Shown: in pieces, positions 16,514 through 25,082 of the stretch
How positions within the stretch are numbered: position 1 is the stretch's first letter
Layout of the letters: each line of letters begins with the position of its first letter
Assembly: GCA_035507035.1 (NCBI GenBank)
Contig: DATJOJ010000056.1
Coordinates: 12,965 to 76,964, forward strand
DNA length: 64,000 nt
Direction of reading: 5' to 3'
From: DATJOJ01 sp035507035
Lineage (GTDB): Bacteria > Acidobacteriota > Terriglobia > Terriglobales > Acidobacteriaceae
Made by a program: the position numbers and the translations under genes
Notes under the pieces: model-generated
The model's database searches: none
Told to the model about the DNA's origin: nothing
Seen by the model: only the letters and a program-made list of their open reading frames with translations

Positions 16514-18181
16514 ATGGCCTTTCAATCCACAATCATCACGCCGCCGGAACCGGGCTCGGGAGTGTTCCCGACGCTCATCTTCGTTCAGGGGAATGAGCAG
16601 CGCGTGATTGCGCTCAACCATAGCCCTTTCACTGTCGGTCGCAAAGTTGATAAAGATCTGGTGATTGCGGATCCACGCGTCTCCCGCGACCATGCGTTAA
16701 TCGTCTCGGAGAATGGCAGGTTTGCTGTCGTCGATCAGGGCAGCAAGCACGGGACGTTCGTCAACGGTGAGCGGGTGCAGCGCAAAACTCTGGAGCGTAA
16801 CGATCGCCTGGAGTTTGGTGTGCGCGAAGTCACGTATGTGATTTTTAACCCACAACACGCGACCACCAATTCCGCCCGCGAATTTCTGAGCCAGATTTCG
16901 GTGATGCACATCTCCGATGAGACCACCGATCTGGAGAAATTGACCCTCTTCCTGCAAGCCGCCCGTAAGCTGAACACCATCGGAGTGCTGGACGAAATTC
17001 TGATGACGCTGCTCGACGTGACATTGAAGCTCACCCGCGCCGAGCGGGCGTTCGTCTTCATGAAGAATGATCATGGGGAGTTGAAGCTGGCTGCGGGACG
17101 CAACTCCAAGGGCGAACCGCTGCTCGAAGACACCACGATTTCGCACTCCATTCTGGAGGATGCGCTCAAGTCGAACTCAGAATTCGTTCTCACTGATACC
17201 AGCCGATCGGCCGATCTTGCCGGCCGCAAGAGCATCGTTGCTTATGATCTCCGGACCGTGATTTGCGTTCCCTTGCGCAAGCCCCAAGTACAAACTGCTC
17301 CTCAAGCCGAGGGTCAGCCAGCGCCATCGTCCGGCGAAGCTATGGGAGCGTTGTACGTCGATTCGCGCTTTGCTTCGCGTGACATCTCAAGTGTGAGCAA
17401 CGACATTCTGCACGCGATTGCGACCGAAGCGGCCTCGCTGATCGAAAACGCTCGGTTGGTGCAAGCGGAAGAGTCGGCGCGCCGCTATCAGCAGGAACTT
17501 TCGATTGCGGCCTCGATTCAGCAGCGGCTGATGGCCGTCACCATCCCTGAAGTCCCATTTGCGCGGCTTGGCGGACGCAATCTTTCCTGCAAAGAGATTG
17601 GCGGCGATTTCTTCGATGCCGTCAACACCAAAGACGGTCTAGCAGTTGTTCTGGCGGACGTTAGTGGTAAAGGAGTCTCCGCGGCGCTGCTGGCATCAAC
17701 CTTGCAGGGCATGATCTATTCGCAGCTGGCGGCTGGTATGCCGCTGGTCGAAATTGTTAGCGGTGTCAACCGCTTCTTCACGCACAAGCACATTGGAGAA
17801 AAATACGCGACGGTAATTCTGGCGCGCGTCCGCAGCGATGGCGAGTTGGAGTATGTAAATTGCGGCCACGTTCCGCCGCTGATCGTTTCCGGCGGTGAGG
17901 TCGAGCGCCCATCCCATGGAAATCTTCCGGTTGGGCTTTTGCCAGATGCGGAATACGGCAGTGCGAAAGTGCAGCTCAAGGCGGGCGACCGTCTGATTCT
18001 AGTTACCGATGGAGTTACGGAAGCAGAAAATGCGCGTGCAGAATTTTTCGAGGATTCGCGACTGGAACTCGCCGCGCGATCCGGCGGATTGGACGATATC
18101 TTTTCGGCGATCTCTAAATTTTGCGCCGGCAATCCCTTGAGTGACGACTGCACGGTAGTTGAGTTGTCTTACACCGGCTAG
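16514..18181 (+). CDS. FHA-GAF-PP2C (SpoIIE-type) serine phosphatase
   Basis: A 555-residue three-domain signalling protein. An FHA phosphothreonine-binding domain comes first (about residues 35-112; GRKVDKD, SRDHA, GSKHGTFVNGE), then a GAF-like sensor (about 140-310), a short coiled linker, and a SpoIIE-type PP2C phosphatase (about 335-555). The phosphatase metal-binding residues are visible in GGDFFDAV, VLADVSGKG and LSDDCTVVELSY. It probably reads protein phosphorylation through FHA and a ligand through GAF, then dephosphorylates a STAS protein such as the gene 129 bases upstream. The ATG at 16514 is chosen; a TTG lies nine bases earlier. Confidence 0.9.
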   Translation: MAFQSTIITPPEPGSGVFPTLIFVQGNEQRVIALNHSPFTVGRKVDKDLVIADPRVSRDHALIVSENGRFAVVDQGSKHGTFVNGERVQRKTLERNDRLEFGVREVTYVIFNPQHATTNSAREFLSQISVMHISDETTDLEKLTLFLQAARKLNTIGVLDEILMTLLDVTLKLTRAERAFVFMKNDHGELKLAAGRNSKGEPLLEDTTISHSILEDALKSNSEFVLTDTSRSADLAGRKSIVAYDLRTVICVPLRKPQVQTAPQAEGQPAPSSGEAMGALYVDSRFASRDISSVSNDILHAIATEAASLIENARLVQAEESARRYQQELSIAASIQQRLMAVTIPEVPFARLGGRNLSCKEIGGDFFDAVNTKDGLAVVLADVSGKGVSAALLASTLQGMIYSQLAAGMPLVEIVSGVNRFFTHKHIGEKYATVILARVRSDGELEYVNCGHVPPLIVSGGEVERPSHGNLPVGLLPDAEYGSAKVQLKAGDRLILVTDGVTEAENARAEFFEDSRLELAARSGGLDDIFSAISKFCAGNPLSDDCTVVELSYTG

Positions 18182-18238
18182 AAACACATTTCTTGTTGAG
18201 GCCATTTCCTGATCGCACCGCTGCTAAGATAGCCGCTA

Positions 18239-19858
18239 ATGTCTGCTCTCCGTCGCTGGTTTCGTGATCCCTTATTTCTTCTCTGCCTCGTCGCCGGGTT
18301 AGGTGCCTTTGCAGTGCAATCGGGCGAGCTTGGCACCAGCGACACCATGCATCGTCTGCAGACGACGCACTCCTGGTGGACCTCAGAACCTGCCGTCTTT
18401 CCGGACGAATATCCCGAGTTCGGAGTTCATGGCCGAGGCGGCAAGCTCTATGCTTGGTACGGCATCGGACAATCCCTCTTGTTGCTGCCTGCCGATGTTG
18501 TCGGAACCTACATCGAGAAACTTTCCTGGTTCGACAATTACAACGGCAATGACCCGAGTGTTCGCGATATCTTCGTCACCTACACGACGAACGTTGTGAT
18601 CAACGTTTTCACCGCGCTCATCTGCTTTCGATTTCTCAGCTTGCTTGGTTTCAGCATGAGGCAGTCCGTCTTTGGCGTGCTGGCCTTACTCTTTGCCACT
18701 ACTCATCTCCATTACACGCAGAACATGACGGAGAACAACTACATTATGCTGCTCACTCTGGCCGGACTTACCTGGCAATATCAATGGCTGAAGACTGGGA
18801 ATCGGCGCGCGCTGGTTCTGGGTTCAACGGCTCTCGGGCTTAACCTGCTGACGCGTTTGACCACGGTCTTGGATCTGATAGCTGTAGCAATTTTCATTCT
18901 GCTCGTTCTCTGGTTTGAGCGCGCTGAGAACCTCAGATGGCGGATGCTCTCATATTACAGAGCCGCTTTGCCAATCTATGCCGTCTTTCTGTTTCTTGAC
19001 CGGTTGTATCAGTGGTACCGCTTTGGGTCATTCTTCAATACCTACGCGTCGGTGACGGCCAAGGAATTTCGCTCGCTCAATCCGTTGTTGCCCCCAAACT
19101 ATCCTTGGGAGACGCCGTTTCATGTGGGATTTCTGGGGCCACTGATCACGGCGGAAAAATCGATCTTTTTGTTCGATCCACTCCTCTTGCTCACGATGCT
19201 GATGGCGATCATGTTCTGGCGGCGCTTCACTCCCGCGGTCAAGGCATACCTGGTTGCGGGTCTGTTTTTATTGTTGGCGTACATCTGCTTCTACGCCAGA
19301 TACACGGTATGGAGCGGAGATTTTGCCTGGGGAGATCGCTACGTTTCCACAGCGGCCGAATTGGGGGCGTTCATCTCCGTGCCCTTGCTGCTGCGCTATC
19401 GGAAGGATGTCGGAAGATACTTGTTTGCGGGCAGTGTTGTGCTGATTGTTGCCAGCGTGGTCATCCAGATCGCGTCGCTTGCCTTCTGGCTTCCCCTCGA
19501 AATCTACCAGATGGAGACGCTTGGCCATCCTACTGTCGTCATTTTTCTTCGCCTGAAGAACATCGTGGCATTTGCTCTCGGAAAAATGGACGCGTGGGGT
19601 CTGAACAATCATGCCATGACGGAAGACCCCTGGGACTACGTCCACATCACCACGTGGAACTTCCTTCCATTTCTTTTGCGGCACGTCGGTGTGGTTTCGA
19701 ACTGGGTTGTGAAAACAACGTTCGCGATATGGATCGCTGGCCTGGCCGCATTCGTCGCCGTTTTCGCCCGGTTATGGAGAGCTATACCTGGTGACACGCC
19801 GGGCGAATCACCGGATACGCGATTGCGTGGCTATGAGAGCGCGTTGAAGACAGGCTAG
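18239..19858 (+). CDS. Polytopic membrane protein, GT-C-like
   Basis: A 539-residue integral membrane protein with about ten or more hydrophobic helices. The first extracytoplasmic loop holds TTHSWWTSEPAVFPDEYPEF and GVHGRGGKLYAWYGIGQ, and a later loop has TQNMTENNYIMLLTLAG. The layout (acidic first loop, many helices, periplasmic loops) is that of GT-C-fold glycosyltransferases of the PMT/GT39 type, but I cannot name a family. TAAGAT at 18225-18230 lies 8 bases before the ATG, so its transcript may be leaderless. It follows the FHA-GAF-PP2C gene by 57 bases on the same strand. Confidence 0.72.
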   Translation: MSALRRWFRDPLFLLCLVAGLGAFAVQSGELGTSDTMHRLQTTHSWWTSEPAVFPDEYPEFGVHGRGGKLYAWYGIGQSLLLLPADVVGTYIEKLSWFDNYNGNDPSVRDIFVTYTTNVVINVFTALICFRFLSLLGFSMRQSVFGVLALLFATTHLHYTQNMTENNYIMLLTLAGLTWQYQWLKTGNRRALVLGSTALGLNLLTRLTTVLDLIAVAIFILLVLWFERAENLRWRMLSYYRAALPIYAVFLFLDRLYQWYRFGSFFNTYASVTAKEFRSLNPLLPPNYPWETPFHVGFLGPLITAEKSIFLFDPLLLLTMLMAIMFWRRFTPAVKAYLVAGLFLLLAYICFYARYTVWSGDFAWGDRYVSTAAELGAFISVPLLLRYRKDVGRYLFAGSVVLIVASVVIQIASLAFWLPLEIYQMETLGHPTVVIFLRLKNIVAFALGKMDAWGLNNHAMTEDPWDYVHITTWNFLPFLLRHVGVVSNWVVKTTFAIWIAGLAAFVAVFARLWRAIPGDTPGESPDTRLRGYESALKTG

Positions 19859-19911
19859 CGGAAAGCGAGATGTTTGCCGCGACTTAGCGTTATTCTGATC
19901 GCAGAGACGCA

Positions 19912-20580
19912 ATGGATCCTCTCATCAAGACTGACGCATTCACTCGCCAGCGACAAAGCATGGTCGACGAACAATTGCGCGCTCGCGGAATCCATGATCA
20001 GCGCGTCTTGACAGCCATGGCTTGCGTTCCACGCCACGAGTTCGTCGCGGAGGAATATTGGAATCAGGCGTACGAAGATCATCCGCTTCCCATCGGAGAA
20101 GAGCAGACGATTTCGCAGCCCTATATTGTTGCAATCATGCTGCAAGCGCTGGAACTCAGCGGAACTGAGACTGTTCTCGAAGTTGGAACGGGCTCGGGCT
20201 ATCAGGCGGCGGTGCTGGCAGAACTGAGCAGACAGGTTTACACGATCGAGCGACACCCTTCACTAGCCCGGTCGGCCGAGGCCGTTCTGCAGCGATTGGG
20301 ATACAGCAACGTAGCTGTGCAGGTTGGTGACGGTAGCCAGGGGTTTCGGGAACACGCGCCTTACGATGCGATCGTCGTTTCGGCGGCTGCTCCCCGGATT
20401 CCGCCATCGCTGTTCGAACAATTGCGCGAAGGCGGGCGCATGGCGATTCCGGTAGGACCTGCCTATGCGCAGGAATTCCAGTTAGTGGGGAAAGAATCCG
20501 GCGAAATGGCGATCAGAAAACTCGAAGGCTGCCGCTTTGTACCACTGATTGGATGCCAAGGCTATCCCGAAGGCGGGTAG
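19912..20580 (+). CDS. pcm: Protein-L-isoaspartate O-methyltransferase
   Basis: A 222-residue PCMT that methylates isoaspartyl residues with S-adenosylmethionine so that damaged proteins can be repaired. The full family pattern is present: an N-terminal RVLTAMACVPRHEFV, the substrate loop PIGEEQTISQPYIVAIM, the SAM-binding motif VLEVGTGSGYQAAVLAEL (about residues 83-100), the acidic YTIERHP, and the C-terminal EGGRMAIPVGP. Length is typical. The ATG at 19912 begins 53 bases after the upstream membrane protein. Confidence 0.95.
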   Translation: MDPLIKTDAFTRQRQSMVDEQLRARGIHDQRVLTAMACVPRHEFVAEEYWNQAYEDHPLPIGEEQTISQPYIVAIMLQALELSGTETVLEVGTGSGYQAAVLAELSRQVYTIERHPSLARSAEAVLQRLGYSNVAVQVGDGSQGFREHAPYDAIVVSAAAPRIPPSLFEQLREGGRMAIPVGPAYAQEFQLVGKESGEMAIRKLEGCRFVPLIGCQGYPEGG

Positions 20581-20615
20581 TTTCAGGCAGCCTCGCGTCC
20601 GGTACAATCTTTTTG

Positions 20616-21479
20616 GTGGCTGTCCTCCGTAATCTGCGCGTAACTCTGGAGATGATCAAATGGGAGCACTCGGTGTTTGTGCTTCCGTTCGCTCTCTGCG
20701 GTGCTATGCTGGCCGCGCACGGTTGGCCGAATGCTCATACGTTGATTTGGATTGTTGTAGCGATGGTAGCCGCGCGCTCGGCTGCGATGGCGTTCAATCG
20801 TCTTGCCGATGCCTCGATTGACGCGGCGAATCCCCGCACCCGAACCCGTGCTCTACCCGCAGGCACACTCACGCCAACGTTTGTAGCGACGTTCGTGGTG
20901 ATTTCGTGTGTGGTTTTCGTTGTCGCCGCCTGGCGACTGAATCACTTGTCATTGATGCTTTCTCCGGTTGCGCTAGCGATCATTCTTCTCTATTCCTTCA
21001 GCAAGCGCTTTACCCGATGGTCCCATTTGATTCTAGGCTTCGCTATGGGGATTGCGCCGTCCGCGGCGTGGATCGCAGTCCGTGGCTCGCTTGATCCGCG
21101 AATCTTGCTGCTGACCGCGGCGGTGACCTTTTGGGGCGGCGGCTTCGACGTTTTATATGCGTGCCAGGATTACGATTTCGACCGCCAGAGTGGGCTGCAC
21201 TCGGTCCCGCGTTATGTTGGAATTGCCAACGCGCTGTGGATTGCGCGGTTGTTTCACCTGTCGATGGCGCTGCTGCTGGTCAGTCTTGTGGTCGTCTTCG
21301 GGTTGGGAAAACTGGCCATCGCAGGAGTTGTCTTCGTGGCTTTCCTGCTCACCTATGAGCATTCCCTCGTCTCGCCGACTGACCTCTCCAAGCTCAATGC
21401 CGCGTTCTTCACCATGAACGGCGTGATTTCCGTGGTGTTCTTCCTTTTTGTTGCCGGCGACTTGCTTCTGAGACGCTAA
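20616..21479 (+). CDS. ubiA: UbiA-family prenyltransferase
   Basis: An integral membrane aromatic prenyltransferase of about 287 residues. The first Mg-diphosphate motif is NRLADASIDAANPRTRTRAL, and the second is YACQDYDFDRQSG. These match UbiA/MqnP-type enzymes that attach polyprenyl tails to 4-hydroxybenzoate or to a futalosine-pathway quinone precursor. The acceptor cannot be told from sequence, but MqnP of the menaquinone futalosine route is plausible for this phylum. The frame opens at 20553 inside pcm. GTG at 20616 is preferred because TACAAT at 20603-20608 stands 7 bases before it and the upstream part overlaps pcm. ATG at 20652 is an alternative. Confidence 0.88.
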   Translation: MAVLRNLRVTLEMIKWEHSVFVLPFALCGAMLAAHGWPNAHTLIWIVVAMVAARSAAMAFNRLADASIDAANPRTRTRALPAGTLTPTFVATFVVISCVVFVVAAWRLNHLSLMLSPVALAIILLYSFSKRFTRWSHLILGFAMGIAPSAAWIAVRGSLDPRILLLTAAVTFWGGGFDVLYACQDYDFDRQSGLHSVPRYVGIANALWIARLFHLSMALLLVSLVVVFGLGKLAIAGVVFVAFLLTYEHSLVSPTDLSKLNAAFFTMNGVISVVFFLFVAGDLLLRR

Positions 21480-21483
21480 GTGA

Positions 21484-21535
21484 TTGACTTGACTGGAACT
21501 AAGCTGCTCGATAATAATTAGACATCGGCCTAATT
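21484..21535 (+). promoter_or_regulatory. Candidate promoter and operator of sdpRI
   Basis: TTGACT at 21489-21494 and TAATAA at 21512-21517 are spaced by 17 bases. A perfect 6-bp inverted repeat, AATTAG-8-CTAATT at 21516-21535, overlaps the -10 element and the transcription start, 25 bases before the sdpR start codon. Such placement fits autorepression by the ArsR-family protein encoded next. Binding is inferred. Confidence 0.5.
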
Positions 21536-21560
21536 AAGCGATCATCTAACAAAGTGGGAA

Positions 21561-21857
21561 ATGAGTAGCAATCAACCATTCAAGGCGATCAGCGACCCGA
21601 CAAGGCGAGAGATTCTGGGCCTGTTGCGCCACGGGGAAAAAACTGCGGGAGATCTCGCTGAGCATTTCGATATGACCAAGCCGTCGATGTCCCATCATTT
21701 TGCGGTATTGAAAGAAGCGGACCTGATCACCAGCCGGCGTGAAGGTCAACAAATTTGGTATGGGCTGAACACGACGGTCGTGCAGGATGTTCTGGCTTGG
21801 GCGATGGATCTGATTGGGGATGGCAAAAAGCGCGGAGGAAGCGATGACAGCGAATAA
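21561..21857 (+). CDS. sdpR: ArsR-family autorepressor, SdpR-like
   Basis: A 98-residue winged-helix repressor: AISDPTRREILGLLRHGEKTAGDLAEHF followed by the recognition helix KPSMSHHFAVLKEADLI and the wing SRREGQQIWYGLN. No metal-binding cysteines (ELCVC type) are present, which matches SdpR rather than ArsR/SmtB sensors. In Bacillus, SdpR represses sdpRI and is sequestered by SdpI when the SdpC toxin binds it. The stop overlaps the sdpI start by 14 bases, so the pair is coupled. No sdpC-like toxin gene was seen nearby. Confidence 0.88.
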   Translation: MSSNQPFKAISDPTRREILGLLRHGEKTAGDLAEHFDMTKPSMSHHFAVLKEADLITSRREGQQIWYGLNTTVVQDVLAWAMDLIGDGKKRGGSDDSE

Positions 21858-22494
21858 ATACTATCTGGTTTGCGTGTTGCTGATTTTGGCGGCGTTGCTG
21901 GCCACAGTGGCCGTGTATCCGCAACTTCCCGAGCGCGTTGCCACGCATTGGGGAATTGATAATCGGCCGAATGGTTACAGTCCAAAGTGGGCGCTGTTCT
22001 TGATCGGTCCTGGCCTGATGATGCTGCTTTTGGTTTTGTTCCGCTTTCTTCCGTGGCTTTCGCCAAAACAGTGGGAGGTTGATTCATTTCGCAGTACGTA
22101 TTTGCAAGTCATGCTGATCGTCATCGCCCTGATGGGCTACCTGTATGGTGCGACGTTGTGGGCGGGAATGACCGGTTCAGCCAATGTTGGCCGCGCAATC
22201 GTTGGCGGCGTGTGTTTACTGCTGGCTCTGCTGGGCAATCTTCTTGGAAAAGTTCGCCGCAACTTCTACATCGGCGTTCGCACCCCCTGGACCCTGGCCA
22301 ACGAACGAGTGTGGAACGCGACCCATCGTTTTGCGGCAAAAACATTCGTGGTCGGCGGTCTTACGGGGCTGGCGCTGACCCTGGTTGGATTCCAGGGCTG
22401 GCCGGTTCTCGCGGTCCTGCTGGCCGCGCCTCTGATACCAGCAGCTTATTCTTTGTTCTTTTATAAGCAGCTCGAACGACGCGGTCAGTTGTAA
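21844..22494 (+). CDS. sdpI: SdpI-family membrane protein (DUF1648 plus SdpI domains)
   Basis: A 216-residue membrane protein with about six hydrophobic helices. The N-terminal DUF1648 signature PQLPERVATHWGIDNRPNGY lies after helix 1. The C-terminal SdpI signature GKVRRNFYIGVRTPWTL with NERVWNATHRFAAK follows. In Bacillus, SdpI is both immunity protein and signal transducer for the SdpC killing peptide. The ATG at 21844 is chosen because it begins the first helix and overlaps the sdpR end. The toxin it would sense is unknown here. Confidence 0.88.
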   Translation: MTANKYYLVCVLLILAALLATVAVYPQLPERVATHWGIDNRPNGYSPKWALFLIGPGLMMLLLVLFRFLPWLSPKQWEVDSFRSTYLQVMLIVIALMGYLYGATLWAGMTGSANVGRAIVGGVCLLLALLGNLLGKVRRNFYIGVRTPWTLANERVWNATHRFAAKTFVVGGLTGLALTLVGFQGWPVLAVLLAAPLIPAAYSLFFYKQLERRGQL

Positions 22495-22521
22495 CTTTTA
22501 TTTACTCGTTTTCACGAGCAC

Positions 22522-23817
22522 TCACACCGTCGCGGGCAGTTCCAAGAAATCCCGACTTCCCACGGCCGTCTCTTGCGGGAGCAGTTCCACATGTACGTGG
22601 TACTGCCTGCCTCGCAAGGCAGTTGCGCAGGCGTCCAGCGTCCGCTGGATGTGTTCTTCCGTATGGCTTGTCATCAGCATGAAGCGCACGATGGCCTCGC
22701 CTCGAGCCACTGCGGGAAAGCGAACTGCCGACGCGAAGACACCCTCCTCTTCGAGCACGTGCGAGACATGGTCCACTTCTTCGTCGTCACCAATAAACCA
22801 GGGCACAATGTGTCCTTCACCTCGAATATCGCAGCCCAGACTGCGAAGTCCATGGCGTAGCATTTCGGCGTTTTCGAGCACTCGGTGTCTGCGCCATGAC
22901 TCTTCGGCGGCAGTAGCGAGAGCTTGGGAGACGGCAGCGGGAATGCCCGCCGGCAGCGTGCCGCTGAAAACGTATCGGCGCGACGAAATGCGCAGGTAGT
23001 TCATCAGTTCTCTCGGACCGGCGATATAGCCCCCGCGGACTCCAAGGCCCTTGGCGGTGGATCCGAGCCAGAAATCGACACGATCCTCCACGCCCAGCAT
23101 TTCAGGCGTGCCGCGTCCGGTGTCGCCGAACACGCCCGTGCCGTGGGCGTCGTCTACGAAGAGCATGGCGTCGAATGCCTCGCACAGGTCGGCAATCTCT
23201 ATCAGCGGGGCAACCCGGGCGCTCATGGAAAAGTAACCATCCGTGACTACAAGCTTGCGTGGGTGAGAGCTGCGGCTCAGCAACTGCGCCAGGTGCTCGA
23301 CGTCACAGTGGCGATAGATGTAGGTCTTGTCCGGTTTCGCCAGCCGCACCGCATCTAGGATCGAAGCGTGGTTCTGGCTGTCGACGAAAACGGCACAGGA
23401 CCCCAATTGGTCGGCCGGGACATTGAGGATGGGAAGCAACGGTGGATTGACAACGGCCGTGATGACGCCGGCCGAAGCATCAGAAACCGCATTGAAAAAG
23501 ATGGCTGCTTCTTCGCCCATGAAGCCCGCAATGTCCTCCTCGACCTGCCGGTGGACGGCGGTATAGCCGGAGATAATTCCCGAACCAACCGTGCCGGCGC
23601 CATACCGCTGCGTCGCGTGCTGAAAAGCGCTGATCACGTCAGGATGGCTGGCGAGACCCAGGTAGTTGGGTGAACAGATGAGAAGAGCGTTCCGGCCCTG
23701 CAGCACAATCTCTGGGTCGGTTGGGCAACCGGAGATAGTTCGGATGTCGGGGTAGATATCTGGCGTCGCATCCGTCAGTACCTTCAGGAAACTGTTTTCC
23801 AGCTTTTCACGTCGCAT
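22522..23817 (-). CDS. Alpha-oxoamine synthase family aminotransferase (BioF/Kbl/Spt-like)
   Basis: A 431-residue PLP enzyme of the alpha-oxoamine synthase family, which condenses an amino acid with an acyl-CoA. Visible features: the NYLGLASHPDV entry, FVDSQNHASILDAV, VDDAHGTGVFGDTGRG with the PLP-contacting Asp and His, and the Schiff-base lysine in GSTAKGLGVRGGYIAG. The usual glycine-rich GSRxxxG loop is altered to GTVGSGIISGYTAVH. With about 45 extra N-terminal residues and the altered loop it is not a plain BioF; a serine-palmitoyltransferase-like or other acyl-CoA substrate is possible. The ATG at 23817 has GGAGGA 7 bases upstream. It stands alone, convergent with sdpI. Confidence 0.82.
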   Translation of the reverse strand: MRREKLENSFLKVLTDATPDIYPDIRTISGCPTDPEIVLQGRNALLICSPNYLGLASHPDVISAFQHATQRYGAGTVGSGIISGYTAVHRQVEEDIAGFMGEEAAIFFNAVSDASAGVITAVVNPPLLPILNVPADQLGSCAVFVDSQNHASILDAVRLAKPDKTYIYRHCDVEHLAQLLSRSSHPRKLVVTDGYFSMSARVAPLIEIADLCEAFDAMLFVDDAHGTGVFGDTGRGTPEMLGVEDRVDFWLGSTAKGLGVRGGYIAGPRELMNYLRISSRRYVFSGTLPAGIPAAVSQALATAAEESWRRHRVLENAEMLRHGLRSLGCDIRGEGHIVPWFIGDDEEVDHVSHVLEEEGVFASAVRFPAVARGEAIVRFMLMTSHTEEHIQRTLDACATALRGRQYHVHVELLPQETAVGSRDFLELPATV

Positions 23818-23837
23818 GCCTGTGTCCTCCAATATCG

Positions 23838-23873
23838 AAGTGAGGAGGTCACCGCTTGCTTTCCCCCTCACTT
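23838..23873 (-). promoter_or_regulatory. Leader stem-loop before the oxoamine synthase gene
   Basis: On the minus strand AAGTGAGGGGG (23873-23863) can pair with CCTCCTCACTT (23848-23838), an 11-bp stem with one G-U pair and a 14-base loop. It ends about 7 bases before the GGAGGA ribosome site of the downstream gene, so it lies in the mRNA leader. No T-run follows, so it is not an intrinsic terminator; a translational control element or protein-binding site is possible. The remaining bases to 24056 hold nothing clear. Confidence 0.5.
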
Positions 23874-24056
23874 AGGTAAGCGACACTTTCCGGCGGATTC
23901 CCTCATCCGGATATGCAAGGATCGGCTTCTCTGAAAAAAGCGTGTCAGCGAAAGAGCGATGGGGGCTTGGATGAGTGTTGAGAGTGGTCTTTGAGACCGG
24001 TATAAACACCACGACCAAGAGAGCTTAACTCAGAAATGGCAGGATTGGTGCGCAAT

Positions 24057-24911
24057 CTACTCTGATTTCGGTTTGGTGCTCGCGTTAGCCGAAGCCCCCA
24101 ACTTCCGCAAGCGATCGCGCGCCTGTAATGCTTCATTGCTGTGTGGATAACGCTGGATCACGTGGCGAAGTTCGGTAATGCCCTCATCATTTTGCCCAAG
24201 CTCGATCAGAGCCAATCCTTTCTTGAGATCGGCCGAAGGCGCCTTGTTGCCTGTGGGGAAATTCTGTAGGACTTGATCGTAATTCTTGACTGCGCCCTGA
24301 AAATCGCCTTCCTTGTAGTTCATTTCTGCGAGATAGAAGAACGCATTTCCGGCCAGGTCGGTGGTTGGATAGAACTTTACATAGTCGGAAAATTCCTGCT
24401 TTGCGAGATCGTTTCTGCCGGCGTTGTAATCTCGCAGGGCATTTTTATATAGGACGTCGGGCGGCGGGGCCTGGGCTAGTGCCTGCTGCTGTGCCTGCGC
24501 TGCGGCTTGGGCGGCCGCTTGGTTCTGCTGCGTGGCCTGAAGATCTTCCAGTTGCTTGCTGACCTTGGCCAAGCGTGCCTTCAATTCGTCGATCGAGTCG
24601 TTGAGCGCCTGGATCTGGCCGGAGAGTTGGTCCACTTTGGCGCCGTTATCGGTCTGTAACTTCTCTAAACTTCCCTGCAAAGCCGTGATCGAGGCCGCCA
24701 CCTTGTTCATACTGTCGGTGTTCTGGTCCATCAGGCTCTTCATCACGCCCATGCGCTCGTCAAACGACTGCTGCATCTGCGCGATTCGATCCTGCAGGTT
24801 CTGGACCTGGGTCTGCAATTGGATCATCTCTTTGCTCACACCCCAGGCGGGTGCGCTGAGGAAAAGAGCGATGACGGCTGTAATGAGGACTGCGTTTCGC
24901 TGAATTCGCAT
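24057..24911 (-). CDS. cpoB: Tol-Pal system protein CpoB/YbgF
   Basis: A periplasmic protein of 284 residues from the ATG at 24911 (another ATG lies at 24923). It starts with a signal peptide (MRIQRNAVLITAVIALFLSA). An N-terminal coiled coil follows (about 25-125, with heptads such as MIQLQTQVQNLQDRIAQMQQ), then a Gln/Ala linker, and a C-terminal TPR domain (about 150-270: ALRDYNAGRNDLAKQEFSDY, EGDFQGAVKNYDQVLQNFP). CpoB links peptidoglycan synthesis with Tol-driven constriction. It is the last gene of the tol-pal series, after pal, as in many bacteria. Confidence 0.9.
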   Translation of the reverse strand: MRIQRNAVLITAVIALFLSAPAWGVSKEMIQLQTQVQNLQDRIAQMQQSFDERMGVMKSLMDQNTDSMNKVAASITALQGSLEKLQTDNGAKVDQLSGQIQALNDSIDELKARLAKVSKQLEDLQATQQNQAAAQAAAQAQQQALAQAPPPDVLYKNALRDYNAGRNDLAKQEFSDYVKFYPTTDLAGNAFFYLAEMNYKEGDFQGAVKNYDQVLQNFPTGNKAPSADLKKGLALIELGQNDEGITELRHVIQRYPHSNEALQARDRLRKLGASANASTKPKSE

Positions 24912-25082
24912 AAGGTTTTCCATTTGGATGCGGAAGTTACGACGCGAGCTTACGCCGATCGGGAACTTCCCAGCAGCAGGATAGCGCGTTCCAGACACAG
25001 TTGTCCTGCGGAGGTAAGCGGCGTGGGCGCGTCGCCGAAATTGTGGTGGGGTGCGGAACTCTCCGCACCCCAACCGGAGTGA

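Noticed and set aside
22505..22518. CTCGT-TTTC-ACGAG hairpin between sdpI and the oxoamine synthase gene
   Set aside because: Stem of only 5 bp and no T-run after it on either strand, so not called as a terminator.
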